From: an uncultured Eubacteriales bacterium
GTDB lineage: Bacteria > Bacillota > Clostridia > Christensenellales > Borkfalkiaceae
Assembly: GCA_902465495.1 (NCBI GenBank)
Contig: CABQND010000069.1
Location: 1 to 6,607 of the forward strand
Direction: 5' to 3'
DNA length: 6,607 nucleotides
Shown: positions 6,495 to 6,607 of the stretch, one piece after another
Numbering within the stretch: position 1 is the first letter of the stretch
Layout of the letters: each line of letters begins with the position of its first letter
Translations under genes and position numbers: made by a program
The notes under the pieces: generated by a model
The model's database searches: none
What the model saw: only the letters and a program-made list of their open reading frames with translations
What the model was told of the DNA's origin: nothing

Positions 6495-6533
6495 TTACGA
6501 AAATCCGCAAGCACCGCGCCGAGAATTTCGTAA
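6495..6533 (-). promoter_or_regulatory. Dyad symmetry in the glnS upstream region (proximal)
   Basis: Perfect 8-bp arms TTACGAAA (6495-6502) and TTTCGTAA (6526-6533) enclose a 23-nt GC-rich interior. In a glnS leader RNA this could be a stem with a large structured loop; as DNA it could be an operator. No T tract follows, so it is not an intrinsic terminator. No T-box consensus (UGGNACCRCG on the transcribed strand) is seen. Confidence 0.3.
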
Positions 6534-6551
6534 ACTCTTTTGAATAATTCC

Positions 6552-6586
6552 TGCGCGTTTGAGAATCACGCTTCTCAATAAGCGCA
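6552..6586 (-). promoter_or_regulatory. Dyad symmetry in the glnS upstream region (distal)
   Basis: Perfect 7-bp arms TTGAGAA (6559-6565) and TTCTCAA (6572-6578) with a 6-nt loop, extended beyond a 2/3-nt internal loop by TGCGC (6552-6556) and GCGCA (6582-6586). The total of 12 paired bases makes it the best hairpin in this region. There is no following T tract on either strand. It may be a leader RNA element, an operator, or structure inside the end of an upstream gene. Confidence 0.3.
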
Positions 6587-6607
6587 CCCAATTTGTCGCA
6601 TACCTGC

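Larger units (their letters stand above)
6430..6606 (-). pseudogene. Possible 3' end of an upstream gene, frame-disrupted
   Basis: A frame open from the window edge runs 58 codons to a TAA (6432-6430) three bases before the glnS start, which would suit an upstream operon gene. Its first ~17 codons look protein-like (CDKLGALIEKRDSQ), but the rest becomes Arg/Cys-rich. A second frame, blocked upstream by TGA at 6577 and 6568, is then open from 6565 to 6374 and reads more like protein (AQELFKRVYEILGAVLADF, then RNIRALSLVEREKTK). Joining the two needs a single -1 shift (or an extra base) around 6565-6550. I do not recognise the product. It may be a decayed gene, an assembly indel or chance. Confidence 0.25.

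Noticed and set aside
6427..6607. T-box riboswitch upstream of glnS
   Set aside because: No UGGNACCRCG-type T-box sequence, specifier stem or terminator/antiterminator pair could be found on the transcribed strand; a distant ACCGCGC match is on the wrong strand.

Overview
The window looks like chromosomal DNA from a low-to-mid GC Gram-positive bacterium of the Clostridia type. The clues are AGGAG-type ribosome binding sites, a consensus sigma-A promoter, a lipoprotein solute-binding protein, a YerC/TrpR-like repressor and CvpA and zinc-ribbon membrane proteins. An uncultured gut lineage such as Christensenellales is my guess only. All seven convincing genes lie on the minus strand, so transcription runs from high to low coordinates. 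I see no phage, CRISPR, tRNA, rRNA or intact transposon.

Reading in the direction of transcription: (1) 6607-6427 is a leader or the end of an upstream gene, with two good dyad symmetries and broken coding signal; (2) 6426-4780 is glutaminyl-tRNA synthetase, glnS; (3) a perfect TTGACA-17-TATAAT promoter at 4728-4700 drives a probable two-gene unit, a zinc-ribbon/coiled-coil/four-helix membrane protein (GTG start at 4641) followed by a CvpA-family membrane protein, closed by a strong terminator at 2949-2929; (4) a probable promoter at 2868-2840 drives a four-gene operon, polar amino acid solute-binding lipoprotein, permease, ATPase and a small TrpR-like helix-turn-helix protein, closed by a hairpin terminator at 53-12.

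The transporter genes form one amino acid ABC importer: the lipoprotein captures the ligand, the permease forms the channel and the ATPase powers it. The TrpR-like protein at the end of the operon is a candidate regulator.

The most notable observation is that the solute-binding protein appears circularly permuted. The first beta-strand segment that normally follows the lipidated cysteine is missing there and is found instead at the extreme C terminus, after an acidic linker. The ATPase also carries a charged insertion of roughly 40-45 residues in its helical subdomain, so two of the three transporter parts depart from their families.
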